A stretch of 22,666 nucleotides of DNA from Acropora yongei (GCA_014634225.1 BLFN01000209.1:2987112-3009777), one strand, 5' to 3'; shown: positions 1 to 9,384, counted from the stretch's first letter. The notes: generated by a model from the letters alone, not told the origin. Program-made: numbers and translations.

Positions 1-991
1 TAGTGGAGAGAAGATAACAGAATTGTGAAAAGTGATCAGTTAGATCCGAAATTATATTACCACTAGCTATGTTATCTTCTATATTACTCAGGACGATATT
101 ATCAATAAGTGAGTATGAATTATTGTGTACTCTCGTTGGTTTGTCAATTGTTGGAGTTAAATTAAAACTTTGCAGAGAAAGTATGAAATTTTGAGCATAT
201 TTGCAGGAGTAAAAACGAAGAAGATTTAAATTAGTATCACCCATCAAGACAATTCTCTTCCCAGAGGCACTAAATCTTTCAATTGTTTCCTCAAAATATT
301 CCTGGAAACGCTCTGGTGAATTGTGCTGTCTATAAACAACACCACAAATTATATTTGCATATTTGGGTAGATGCAACTCAATCCAGAGAGCCTGAAAAGC
401 TTCATTACAGCATTTTTCAATAACTGTATACTTAAATTGCTCATCAATATACATACCAACACCTCCAGCGGAAAGAGGTGTTGGCACATACTCAAAGTTA
501 TAATTAGGTATCAAGGGATTGAAATCCAGATTACCATGCTCACCTTTTATTCTAGTTTCTGTGATTCCTATAATATTAAAATGAAAATCAAGTTCCTCTA
601 ATAAATGGGTTTGAAAGTTTTCTAAATTGCTTTTCAGGCATTGCATATTAGTATGAAACAGTGAAAATCCAGAATTTGAATGAGACGAAATTTGTAGGTT
701 TTCTTTCAATTGGCGAAAGCTATGCGGAGAATAGTATCTACAACTGGCAGGTGGAGTATGGGCATCAAGGCCGGACCATTTATCCAAACAACTATTTAAA
801 GTAAATATATCCAAATCATTAAAACTTGGTAAGCGTTCAAGATGTTTCTTAGTAGGAAGGCTTGAATTAAGACTGTTATTAAACTGACCATGGGAAGAGA
901 TGACTTCGCAAGAATAGTACGGAAGCTCGCGTAAGAGAGCTTTTCTTAAGTTTACCTTAGTTGATAATGCTGCTTCTTGACTTATGATTTC
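1..991 (-). CDS. LINE ORF2, endonuclease domain (partial)
   Basis: The minus strand is open from 991 to the window edge, about 330 codons with no stop. The first roughly 110 codons are a low-complexity leader. The endonuclease/exonuclease/phosphatase fold then begins near 660 (FHTNMQCLKSNLENF), followed by IIGITETRI, SAGGVGMYID, ICGVVYRQHN, VLMGDTNLNLL and, near the edge, SDLTDHF. These match the successive LINE endonuclease motifs (usual forms: LHTN, ITET, GG(V/I)G, GDFN, SDH). The GDFN motif reads GDTN. This nuclease nicks the chromosomal target to prime reverse transcription. The frame is continuous with ORF1 after its TAA, and no Met occurs before about codon 117, so the true start is unclear. 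It is open although ORF1 is broken. Confidence 0.8.
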
Positions 992-1816
992 TTAACTTGG
1001 TGATTGCTGGCGAGACATAAGATTATCTAAATCCCTCGTACTCTCGATTGCGATGGGTCGAGTTTCCTCGTTTTTCCTCAGCCATACTATTGAGTTTTTA
1101 ACCCAGCAAAATGCATAATTGGACCTTTCCTTGAACTTTTTTGCATCTGACAGCAAGCTTTGAAGACGTGGAGTTAAATGAGCGAAAATTCCATATGCTC
1201 CATAGAGACATTCTCCGGAAGGCCAATCCTTGTTGGGTTGATTTTGCTAACCTTCCTTTCGAAACACCATGACTTGCTCGCGGGTAATCCTTGGAGTAAA
1301 TTTACAAATAATAGGTTTAGGTCGCCCTTCGATAGCATGACATGTGTAATCCGGTGAGATGTATCAATGTCGTATGGTTTTACCTCCACTCCAATACCAT
1401 TAAAGATTCTTAATCAAAGCTGTAACGTATCAAAAGCATTTTCGTGCGGTCCCAGCTCAGGAACGCCTACAAGCTTGACGTTGTAGGAATAGCTATACTC
1501 TTGAACATGATCGATGGCCGTCGAAACTTTGGACACTTCAGTGGATAACTCCTTCAGCAATTTTTCAAGGGCAAATATTTTTTTCCCAAGCTCGATCTCG
1601 AAATTTTATAAGATCGTCATATTCTTTGCTTAAGAAGTCCAAGGACTTGGGTACATCAGGATTGTCAGTGACTCTTGCAGCATGGCCGCCACTTTGATTC
1701 GACTTCAAGTCCTCTTGAACTTTCCTAAGCTCGGCAAAAACCTCCTCCACGTTTTCCTTCAGCTTGTCATTCTCAGCTTTTAACGATTGCACGGTATCCT
1801 TTACCATTTTAGACAC
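992..1816 (-). pseudogene. LINE ORF1 (coiled-coil RNA-binding protein), frameshifted
   Basis: The minus-strand ATG at 1814-1816 opens a heptad-rich coiled coil (VQSLKAENDKLKENVEEVF and onward). Homologous sequence then continues through changing frames: KVSTAIDHVQEYSYSYNVKL and VGVPELGPHENAF (about 1430-1530), VEVKPYDIDTSHRIT (about 1340-1390), KPIICKFTPRITREQV (about 1270-1320), KVSKINPTRIGLPENVSMEH, and LTPRLQSLLSDAKKFK to a TAA at 992-994. This is the coiled-coil, RRM-like and C-terminal domain order of LINE ORF1 nucleic-acid chaperones. Breaks seen: frame changes near 1600, 1335, 1265 and 1195, and an in-frame TGA (complement of 1414-1416). It cannot make a full protein as written. Confidence 0.75.
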
Positions 1817-1900
1817 TTATTACTCGTTTAACCACAAAATATAGACACAAATCTTGGAGCTCTCGAAATTGCATCCGCACGCTACACAAGCATGCGCATA

Positions 1901-2832
1901 CCCTGTATGTAGACGATACTAACCTAAGTGAGTGTGCGGACAAGAACAAAACAAGCTCTATGCAGTCGCGCGTATAAGACTTTGTTGCGAAATCTCAGCC
2001 TGATGTATTTCGGTTCAATGAAACGAAGTGCAAGGAACTTAGAATAACATTTTCCAAGTCAGAGAATTGTTTATAGCACATTACTATCAATAATACGAAC
2101 AGTGCGGTTGTTTATTAGTACTTTCGGCTCTGTAACTTAAATTTAAAAACTCGACACAGCCACGCTGTTAATAAACCAGAAATATGAAACCACGGGGCTG
2201 TATCGTGTGGGAGAATAATCCTCGTGATCTTCTAAGCAATTGTTGGCGCAAAACTGGTTCAGCTTTTGTCCTTCCAAAGTTTTTTGATAAACAGGTGACG
2301 TCCAGAATCACAGCGGTCCTGGGCCACAGACTGCCGTAATTGGTCTAAAACAGTTTATTCTAGGTCGTGCTTCGTGGTTTTGGAATTATCCCCGAAAGGT
2401 GACGACGTTTCGTGCGAAGCTGCGGGAACGCCGCACCGGTCTAGTCGGTAGACCTCCGTTCTTTCAAGTTACCAATATGTAAGCCGAGCTATCTCTCTGA
2501 CCATTCACAGAGCGTTGTTTTGGATGAGTGAGAAGCCTGGATACTTTAGCGTCCCAGTTTCATCTCCAACAAGTTGTTGAGACATTACCAGCCAGAGTGC
2601 AGACCTAAGGGACTCTAGCAATTGGAAAACTTGAAAATTACTCAACCCGCACTAGTTGTTAAGATGGAAAGTTGATATGAGTCGTCCCTTAATAAGTAAA
2701 TTGCTGTTGAAGTTTTGATTATGATTGTGATTGTGATCGGGATTAGGTCAGTTTCTGACAGCACCGGGGCTAAGGTGGGAATCTGTATTGAAAGCTGATT
2801 CTCTTTATTTTCTCTCACAACGATGAGGCATG
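1901..2832. other. Unassigned spacer, possibly including the 5' UTR of the minus-strand LINE
   Basis: I see no open reading frame of note, no splice-supported exon and no clear inverted repeat here. The part next to 1816 may be the LINE leader. A short imperfect GATTAT/GATTGT run lies near 2720-2745. Confidence 0.4.
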
Positions 2833-2956
<124 letters not shown>

Positions 2957-2957
2957 A

Positions 2958-3155
<198 letters not shown>

Positions 3156-3179
3156 TATATATATATTATATGCTGTTTT

Positions 3180-3450
3180 GCTCCCAGGATACATGAAGTT
3201 TTAAAGTGCATACAGTGTTAGCTATAAGGTGCACAAGGGGTTTTGTATATCAGTCGAATATCACTTCGGGGTCGTTCTCTATGACTCGATGCACTGCGGT
3301 TATCTTCAACCCGAGTTCTAGATACCACAATAACAACGGGGTGTATATCACTGAGCCCTCAAATGTACCCCAGAATCTCCGGAATGGGCAACGTTTTCGG
3401 TTTGGTAACGTTTTCCTTGCCGTCGGCGTCGTCTTTTCGTAAGCTTCCTT
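3180..3450 (-). pseudogene. Fragment resembling a family-B DNA polymerase (Polinton/Maverick or related), decayed
   Basis: On the minus strand, 3253-3324 reads YLELGLKITAVHRVIE then NDPEVIFD and a TGA at 3250-3252. Further upstream in another frame is KTLPIPEILGYI (about 3360-3395). A segment of the form Y-x-x-L-G-L-K-x-T-x-x-H-R-V is typical of protein-primed family-B DNA polymerases carried by Polinton/Maverick elements and related viruses. At least one frameshift and one stop interrupt it, and no catalytic aspartate motif is seen. The assignment rests on one short motif. Confidence 0.3.
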
Positions 3451-3774
3451 TTTTGCTGGAAGCGACGCGGTCGCCCAGATCCCGTTTTTGAATCATATCC
3501 CGTTGGGACTATCTATCTGTATTAAATAATTTATTGGCAATGGAAAGAAAAAAAAAATAAAAAAAGACAGTCCAAACTGTGTTAACAGATTTTTTTTGCC
3601 TCTTTAAACGGATAAACGGAAAAATCTTTAAAAAGGCCGGGGATATAATTAATGCGAGCAAATGCCTTCGACACAGAAAATTTACACATAACTGCTCCAG
3701 CGTTGGGTTGAATACCAAGACTATAGTTGGAGTACAGTCAACATGCAAACAAAGAAACAACTTATATTCCTCTT

Positions 3775-4884
3775 ATGGTGGACCATAAGCTATTGCTGCG
3801 CAAGTTGGAACTGTACGGTATAGTCAACCGGGAGCTTGCCTGGTGTCACTCTTATTTGTTGGATAGGAAGCAAGTGGTCCGTGTAAATGGGAATGAGTCA
3901 AGCGAGGCTTTGATGTTACATGGAGTTCCTCAGGGCAGTATTTTAGGTCCTATATTTTTTATTTTGTTTATTAACGATTTGCCCTTGTATACAAGTGCTC
4001 AGTTGGACCTCTACGCTGACGATACGACTGTCACCGTTTCTGCGGATGTGAAAAACTTAGCCACCTTAAATTCATCACTAAATAAGTCTGTCTCTGAAAT
4101 TCAATTATGGGCTTCAGCGAATAAGCTCCCATTAAATGAAGACAAGACTAAAGTACTTACGATCACTGGGAAAAGATGCATGGCTAACATAAATGGAAGT
4201 GACATAGATATTATCGTAAACGGAAAACAGCTCAGTAATGTGGATTGTGCTACCCTATTAGGCGTAGAAATTGACAGCAAATTGTCATTCAATGAACATA
4301 TTGAGAAAGTATGTACAAAGTTGGCATCAAGAACCGCAATACTGCGTAAGATCCGAGCCTTTCTACCTCTTAAACAGCGACTTCAGTTTTATAATAGCAT
4401 TACTCGCCCAGTTATGTCTTACGCAAATGTTGTTTGGGCAAATTGCGATAAAGAGTCGGTTTATAGGGTCTTAAGATTGCAAAAACGTGCGGCACGCGTT
4501 ATTTCTTATGCCGATCGCATGACACCATCAGTTGCTTTGTGTAACAAACTAGGTTGGATTCCGTTTTATGAGCAACATAAGATAGATAAATGCGTAATAA
4601 TGTACAAGCGAATTAATGGGTCTTTGCCGAATTATCTAAATGAACACTTAATTTTGAATAATAGGCGACACTCCCGCAACACTAGATATTCAAGCATTAA
4701 TGCTGTTTGTCCTAAATTTAGAAGAGAAACAGAGGGAGGACGCTCTTTCGCTGTTTCGGCAACAAGACTGTGGAACAGTATACCAATTAAAATTAGGAAA
4801 CTAGATTCTGTAACATGTTTTAAAAAGAACATGTTTGCCAAGATTTTTAAGGAACAACAATGTTTGCATCATTTTATTATTTAA
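3775..4884 (+). CDS. LINE reverse transcriptase, C-terminal half, intact reading frame (369 codons)
   Basis: The frame from the ATG at 3775 encodes reverse transcriptase from just after motif A: VDHKLLLRKLELYG, then GVPQGSILGPIFFILFINDL near residues 50-69 and the catalytic LYADDTT near 79-85. The thumb and the conserved C-terminal region follow (LLGVEIDSKLSFNEHI; LQKRAARVI; FAVSATRLWNSIP). Motif A with its first catalytic Asp and the whole endonuclease are missing, so the copy cannot be active. The frame is open about 16 codons further upstream without an ATG, but those codons belong to the flanking repeat. No stop or frameshift occurs in the retained part, which suggests a fairly recent insertion. 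Confidence 0.85.
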   Translation: MVDHKLLLRKLELYGIVNRELAWCHSYLLDRKQVVRVNGNESSEALMLHGVPQGSILGPIFFILFINDLPLYTSAQLDLYADDTTVTVSADVKNLATLNSSLNKSVSEIQLWASANKLPLNEDKTKVLTITGKRCMANINGSDIDIIVNGKQLSNVDCATLLGVEIDSKLSFNEHIEKVCTKLASRTAILRKIRAFLPLKQRLQFYNSITRPVMSYANVVWANCDKESVYRVLRLQKRAARVISYADRMTPSVALCNKLGWIPFYEQHKIDKCVIMYKRINGSLPNYLNEHLILNNRRHSRNTRYSSINAVCPKFRRETEGGRSFAVSATRLWNSIPIKIRKLDSVTCFKKNMFAKIFKEQQCLHHFII

Positions 4885-5049
4885 CAATTTTTTTTTATTT
4901 TTTCTTAAAATCGAATCTTGTTATATTTTAAGTGTATTTATATTTTAGCTTACAATTTTTATTCGATTGTAAATAGTTGTGTATTTATGAGGGCCACAAG
5001 TTTATTAGCCTTTGGCTATTAAGTGCTACCCTTTTTAAATAAAGGCTTT

Positions 5050-5064
5050 ATTTTATTATTATTA

Positions 5065-5110
<46 letters not shown>
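5050..5110. repeat. (TTA)n tail of the LINE
   Basis: A run of TTA/ATT trinucleotides forms the 3' end of the LINE, directly after its poly(A)-signal region. The next base returns to repeat unit A. Confidence 0.9.
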
Positions 5111-5111
<1 letters not shown>

Positions 5112-5816
5112 CTCTATTTCTGCCGAAAAAGCAAACTTAGGTAATGAGGAAATGTTATGAAAATTGTTATCTAATATCACCACTGTCCAACAGAGCTGTG
5201 ATACAGTGAGTGGTTACAACTGAAATTCCCGTTTATGAGATTAGTGATAAAGGTGGAATTACTATACTATTTCTAACTGGTTGAGTTTCAGCTTGAATGC
5301 TTTCTATTTTTGTGATCCTAAAGAACAGACTACGCTAAACCAATACGAATAGGTTGTGTTTACGGTCTATTGGACGTGAAGTAAAGAGTGAATATTTCTC
5401 AATTTGCATTTTATATTTTCTCCTCAGCGAAATGGAACTGAAATAAGATGTCTACGAACTCTATCATCACCTTTTAAAAGTTATTTGTTGCAGCTGTCAC
5501 TGTAAACTATTATAAACTAATTGCGATTTTGAGACGGCAATACCACATTATATTGACGGCTAGTTGGGAGAAAATATATTCCATATTGGGCGGAGTCGCG
5601 AAGCGATACCATGGATTAGGAGCTTACCATGCTCTTCAAATATGGTAAACGTACTTGTCAGATCAGATTGAAAAGGGAGCTTGTTATGGAATTATGCTAT
5701 ATGATTTATAATTAAGCTTAGTTTGTTTCGTTTTTTCTTTATCTTAGTGTTCCGTTAAAATTAGTCTTCATTAATTACCGAGCGTTAATAATTGTCGAAG
5801 TGTTTATTACGTAATT

Positions 5817-5995
5817 GGGTTTTCCGATTTAGCGGAAGTTCTAGCAAAGCGGAAATCGTTGAAATAACAAAAGGCAAACTGACTGAGTTAACTGGAAAAA
5901 CCATCGCCAATTAATAAAAACATTATCAGTTCTTAATTTAATCAATTGCCAGTGCGCGGAAGATTGGAATGAACTTCTGCTAAATCGGAAAACCC
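5817..5995. repeat. 25-bp inverted repeat (5817-5841 / 5971-5995)
   Basis: The left arm starts GGGTTTTCCGATTTAGC and the right arm ends GCTAAATCGGAAAACCC. The 25-nt arms differ at one position and are separated by 129 nt. The right arm is inside the duplicated segment and recurs beyond the gap at about 7733-7757 with one change; the left arm of that copy would fall inside the gap. This could be a small MITE or foldback. Confidence 0.7.
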
Positions 5996-6688
5996 TAGTC
6001 GTATTGTAACTAAGCCTGTAAAAAAAAATGCTCAGTTGTAAATTTCTTGTTCTTTTAGTGTTGATTTAGTACAGTATTGGATTGTAGGAATGAAATTACC
6101 GTCTTTAAACAATAAGTATGTACGTTAAGTGTTAATTGTGGAATTAATTACTGGATATTCAGGTATAAATATAAGTAACGTGGTGTGCTGGTGAACAGTT
6201 GAGGGAAGGTGGACAAGAGGGAAGACAAATTTTAGAGGAAAGGGGGAGAAGAATCGCTAAAAATATAGCGAATTCACTGCTGAAGGTCATCCGCAGAACC
6301 CCAAGCGTATGTCAACACAAGACCCCCTTGCCTACGGTGGAGGAACATAGAGCGACGAGAATTTCAATGGACAAAAAAATACTGAAGGGAAAAGACGAAA
6401 AGCTGAGGGCCAGAGTTGATAAAGAAAAGGAAAGTGGGTCTTTCTGCATGTACGGGAAAGCACTGTCTTTTGTTCACTTGGGATTAGTCTTTACTTGGAG
6501 TTGTTTTGTTTTCTGTCTTTTGTTTCTTTTGTTTTATCGTGATTAAAATCATCAGTATTTCTTAAAAGGAAACAATGTATATTATGGTGGTGAGTGGTGC
6601 GTTTGTGGAAAAGGGTTTGTGTGTGGAGCTTTTGCTACTTTTTGTCTTGTTTCTTTTCCCGGTCCATCCGGACCCACATCACAGAGCT
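5905..6688 (+). repeat. Direct duplication, left copy (ends at the gap)
   Basis: The sequence is collinear with 7667-8452. Reading base by base I count 10 substitutions and one 2-nt A-run difference over about 784 nt, about 1.3% divergence. The copy stops exactly where the N run starts. Confidence 0.95.
6199..6546 (+). CDS. Unrecognised small open frame, basic/charged with hydrophobic C-terminus (left copy)
   Basis: An open frame of about 115 codons with no ATG at its start; it opens at TTG and is bounded upstream by a TAA at 6172-6174. The first in-frame Met is about codon 57. The product would be strongly charged (GQEGRQILEERGRRIAKNI; KDEKLRARVDKEKESGS) and end in about 24 hydrophobic residues (SFVHLGLVF, FVFCLLFLLFY) like a tail anchor. 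I recognise no family. The other copy differs by three bases, all three changing an amino acid (K/E, G/R, T/I), which does not suggest selection on a protein. It may be an exon, an element remnant or chance. Confidence 0.2.
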   Translation: MREGGQEGRQILEERGRRIAKNIANSLLKVIRRTPSVCQHKTPLPTVEEHRATRISMDKKILKGKDEKLRARVDKEKESGSFCMYGKALSFVHLGLVFTWSCFVFCLLFLLFYRD

Positions 6689-7666
6689 NNNNNNNNNNNN
6701 NNNNNNNNNNNNNNNNNNNNNNNNNNNNNNNNNNNNNNNNNNNNNNNNNNNNNNNNNNNNNNNNNNNNNNNNNNNNNNNNNNNNNNNNNNNNNNNNNNNN
6801 NNNNNNNNNNNNNNNNNNNNNNNNNNNNNNNNNNNNNNNNNNNNNNNNNNNNNNNNNNNNNNNNNNNNNNNNNNNNNNNNNNNNNNNNNNNNNNNNNNNN
6901 NNNNNNNNNNNNNNNNNNNNNNNNNNNNNNNNNNNNNNNNNNNNNNNNNNNNNNNNNNNNNNNNNNNNNNNNNNNNNNNNNNNNNNNNNNNNNNNNNNNN
7001 NNNNNNNNNNNNNNNNNNNNNNNNNNNNNNNNNNNNNNNNNNNNNNNNNNNNNNNNNNNNNNNNNNNNNNNNNNNNNNNNNNNNNNNNNNNNNNNNNNNN
7101 NNNNNNNNNNNNNNNNNNNNNNNNNNNNNNNNNNNNNNNNNNNNNNNNNNNNNNNNNNNNNNNNNNNNNNNNNNNNNNNNNNNNNNNNNNNNNNNNNNNN
7201 NNNNNNNNNNNNNNNNNNNNNNNNNNNNNNNNNNNNNNNNNNNNNNNNNNNNNNNNNNNNNNNNNNNNNNNNNNNNNNNNNNNNNNNNNNNNNNNNNNNN
7301 NNNNNNNNNNNNNNNNNNNNNNNNNNNNNNNNNNNNNNNNNNNNNNNNNNNNNNNNNNNNNNNNNNNNNNNNNNNNNNNNNNNNNNNNNNNNNNNNNNNN
7401 NNNNNNNNNNNNNNNNNNNNNNNNNNNNNNNNNNNNNNNNNNNNNNNNNNNNNNNNNNNNNNNNNNNNNNNNNNNNNNNNNNNNNNNNNNNNNNNNNNNN
7501 NNNNNNNNNNNNNNNNNNNNNNNNNNNNNNNNNNNNNNNNNNNNNNNNNNNNNNNNNNNNNNNNNNNNNNNNNNNNNNNNNNNNNNNNNNNNNNNNNNNN
7601 NNNNNNNNNNNNNNNNNNNNNNNNNNNNNNNNNNNNNNNNNNNNNNNNNNNNNNNNNNNNNNNNNN
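6689..7666. other. Assembly gap (978 N)
   Basis: A continuous run of N. Both edges coincide with the ends of the duplicated copies. Any reading frame drawn across it is meaningless. Confidence 0.99.
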
Positions 7667-8452
7667 CACCAATTAATAAAAACATTATCAGTTCTTAATT
7701 TAATCAATTACCAGTGCGCGGAAGATTGGAATGAACTTCTGCTAAATCGTAAAACCCTAGTCGTATTGTAACTAAGCCTGTAAAAAAAAAAATGCTCAGT
7801 TGTAAATTTCTTGTTCTTTTAGTGTTGATTTAGTACAGTATTGGATTGTAGGAATGAAATTGCCGTCTTTAAACAATAAGTATGTACGTTAAGTGTTAAT
7901 TGTGGAATTAATTACTGGATATTCAGGTATAAATATAAGTAACATGGTGTGCTGGTGAACAGTTGAGGGAAGGTGGACAAGAGGGAAGACAAATTTTAGA
8001 GGAAAGGGGGAGAAGAATCGCTAAAAATATAGCGAATTCACTGCTGAAGGTCATCCGCAGAACCCCAAGCGTATGTCAACACAAGACCCCCTTGCCTACG
8101 GTGGAGGAACATAGAGCGACGAGAATTTCAATGGACGAAAAAATACTGAAGAGAAAAGACGAAAAGCTGAGGGCCAGAGTTGATAAAGAAAAGGAAAGTG
8201 GGTCTTTCTGCATGTACGGGAAAGCACTGTCTTTTGTTCACTTGGGATTAGTCTTTATTTGGAGTTGTTTTGTTTTCTGTCTTTTGTTTCTTTTGTTTTA
8301 TCGTGATTAAAATCATCAGTATTTCTTAAAAGGAAACAATGTATATTATGGTGGTGAGTGGTGCGTTTGTGGAAAAGGGTCTGTGTGTGGAGCTTTTGCT
8401 ACTTTTTGTCTTGTTTCTTTTCCCGGTCCATCCGGACCCAAATCACAGAGCT
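7667..8452 (+). repeat. Direct duplication, right copy (starts at the gap)
   Basis: The counterpart of 5905-6688, beginning at the first base after the N run. Past 8452 it continues into an A-rich stretch and hairpin whose equivalent in the left copy is hidden by the gap. Confidence 0.95.
7963..8310 (+). CDS. Unrecognised small open frame (right copy)
   Basis: The same frame as at 6199-6546, with three amino-acid replacements (MDEKILKRKDE for MDKKILKGKDE, and VFIWS for VFTWS). It also lacks an initial ATG. Function is unknown and coding status doubtful. Confidence 0.2.
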   Translation: MREGGQEGRQILEERGRRIAKNIANSLLKVIRRTPSVCQHKTPLPTVEEHRATRISMDEKILKRKDEKLRARVDKEKESGSFCMYGKALSFVHLGLVFIWSCFVFCLLFLLFYRD

Positions 8453-8593
8453 AAAAAAATTAAAGATTTATCTATATTTTGTGGGTGTTTTAAAACAGTT
8501 ATTCCACTAGCGCTTATTGAATATGAGATAATAATAGCCACGAGGGGCGTATCTATTAACTGCGTATATTCAGCGAACGCGCTCGTGGAATAA
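8339..8593 (+). CDS. Unrecognised 84-codon frame with hydrophobic N-terminus
   Basis: An ATG at 8339 opens a frame whose first about 30 residues look like a membrane or signal segment (CVELLLLFVLFLFPV). From about codon 38 it reads into an A-rich tract and then the 8499-8593 foldback, so the C-terminal half is hairpin-derived. The left copy has the same start at 6575 and is cut by the gap. I recognise no homology. Confidence 0.15.
   Translation: MYIMVVSGAFVEKGLCVELLLLFVLFLFPVHPDPNHRAKKIKDLSIFCGCFKTVIPLALIEYEIIIATRGVSINCVYSANALVE
8499..8593. repeat. Imperfect foldback hairpin
   Basis: The left arm TTATTCCACTAGCGC with TTGAATAT and the right arm ATATTCAG with GCGCTCGTGGAATAA are inverted copies with a few mismatches around a short centre. 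I associate ATTCCACGAGCGCG hairpins with common coral repeats. Confidence 0.65.
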
Positions 8594-8929
8594 TTGTAAG
8601 CACACCATAATAAGCCAGTCACGGTAGCCTTTCCAACCTACTGTTTGACTTTTCCGCTGCAAAATTAGGCGTCGGTGAATAATTTAACTATTTGCAAACT
8701 GGCTTTGAAAACATTTTTTTGCCTTCACAAACGACACACTGACGAAGGGGAAAACTCTTTGAGAAAGGCCTTTATCCTGGGCAACTAGGACATTCCTCTA
8801 CTTATGCCAAAAATAAAGTTAGGAGATGAGAGAAAAGCTAGAGAGATTAACTAACCACTATCTGCTCAATTGAATTAAACTGGAAAAAACGAGGGACGGC
8901 AACTTACAGTACGGCTGGAGAAAACGAGG

Positions 8930-9066
8930 TTAGTAAGATATTATATCTCTTAGTAACGAATCGAACAGGAAAGCACACTCTGAAATTTAGCGGGGCCGTG
9001 CTGTAGAATACGGCCCTCTAAATTGGCCAATCATAGCGCGCGTACTATCTGAGAGATATAATAAGA
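8930..9066. repeat. AT-rich foldback element with internal GGGCCGT hairpin
   Basis: Ends TATTATATCTCTTAGTA (about 8938-8954) and TACTATCTGAGAGATATAATA (about 9043-9063) are imperfect inverted copies. Inside, GGGCCGT (8993-8999) and ACGGCCC (9010-9016) form a small perfect hairpin. The block is missing from unit C. Confidence 0.5.
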
Positions 9067-9073
9067 TTAATTA

Positions 9074-9384
9074 CTTCCCAACAAGAGTGAATTAAGTGAG
9101 AGTGTCCCTGTGGCCTGGGTGGTTTCACCAGCACTATCATAACTGCGTCTATTTTTAGAGTACACGTTCGGGCGAAAATTTGTCGTTAAGTACCCGATAA
9201 AAACATGGCGGACGAAGTCACGCAGTGACGCGTAGCATGGCCTCTCCTGATTGGTTCTGGTTGAGGCCCTTTGTTTGTTTGTGCGCGTAAAGTATATCTG
9301 AAAATAAACCACTGTTTACTGTGCTGGCTCAAGACCGCTAACTGATAGAGGAACACTCTTACCTCATTCACTCTTGCTTCCCAA
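9074..9384. mobile_element. hAT-like MITE with perfect 8-bp target-site duplication
   Basis: The element spans 9082-9376 (295 bp). Its left end CAAGAGTGAATTAAGTGAGA and right end, read inverted, CAAGAGTGAATGAGGTAAGA, are terminal inverted repeats of about 29 bp. It is flanked on both sides by CTTCCCAA (9074-9081 and 9377-9384). Unit C keeps a single corresponding site, TTAATTCCAAATAG at about 10379-10392, so the empty site is visible in the same window. An 8-bp duplication is the hallmark of hAT transposition. It has no coding capacity and would depend on a transposase supplied elsewhere. Confidence 0.85.

Larger units (their letters stand above)
1..1900 (-). mobile_element. Non-LTR retrotransposon (LINE), ORF1 plus start of ORF2, cut by window edge
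   Basis: Read on the minus strand, a coiled-coil ORF1 is followed by an ORF2 that begins with an apurinic-type endonuclease domain. This is the usual order of two-ORF LINEs. The reverse transcriptase should lie left of the window. The right (5') limit is not visible; about 1900 is a guess covering the ORF1 start and a short leader. The closest match I can recall is a coral two-ORF LINE lineage, but I cannot name the clade from this part alone. Confidence 0.85.
3775..5110 (+). mobile_element. 5'-truncated LINE inserted in repeat unit A
   Basis: The element starts within the reverse transcriptase at the V-D-H-K segment, runs through the C-terminal region, and ends with an AATAAA (about 5038) and a (TTA)n tail. 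Sequence on both sides belongs to repeat unit A. Left flank CTTATATTCCTCTTATGG and right flank TCTCTATTTCTGCC both correspond to one site, CATTCCTCTATTATGGC, in unit C, as expected for a decayed target-site duplication. Confidence 0.85.
5530..8600. other. Roughly 3 kb inserted block inside unit A, containing a duplicated segment and an N gap
   Basis: Unit A stops resembling B and C near 5530 and resumes near 8605, so this block is an insertion relative to the other two units. It holds the 25-bp inverted repeat, two 0.78 kb direct copies, the gap and a terminal hairpin. I do not recognise the element. From 5535 to about 5810 I see no coding signal. Confidence 0.5.
3585..8665. repeat. Tandem unit A of a three-copy diverged repeat, split by insertions
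   Basis: Pieces of one unit are recognisable at about 3585-3774 (AAACGGATAAACGG, ACAAGACTATA-like), 5111-5530 (AACTTAGGTAATGAGG, GTTTCAGCTTGAATGCTT, TTTATTTGTTGCAGC-like) and 8605-8665 (GTCACGGTAGCC, TTTGACTTTTCCGCTGC). They follow the same order as units B and C. Two insertions separate them: a LINE (about 3775-5110) and a block of about 3 kb (about 5530-8600). The left boundary is uncertain. Confidence 0.65.

Noticed and set aside
371..601. Plus-strand 76-codon frame
   Set aside because: It lies opposite the LINE ORF2 endonuclease, whose minus-strand frame is clearly the real one.
3206..3442. Plus-strand 78-codon frame
   Set aside because: It starts at GTG and shows no protein-like features; the minus strand gives the only recognisable motif here.
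4101..4841. Minus-strand and off-frame open frames within the LINE at 3775
   Set aside because: Shadows of the intact reverse transcriptase frame; no family resemblance.
6575..7771. Several open frames of 340-400 codons across the gap
   Set aside because: They consist almost wholly of N; only the flanking bases are real.
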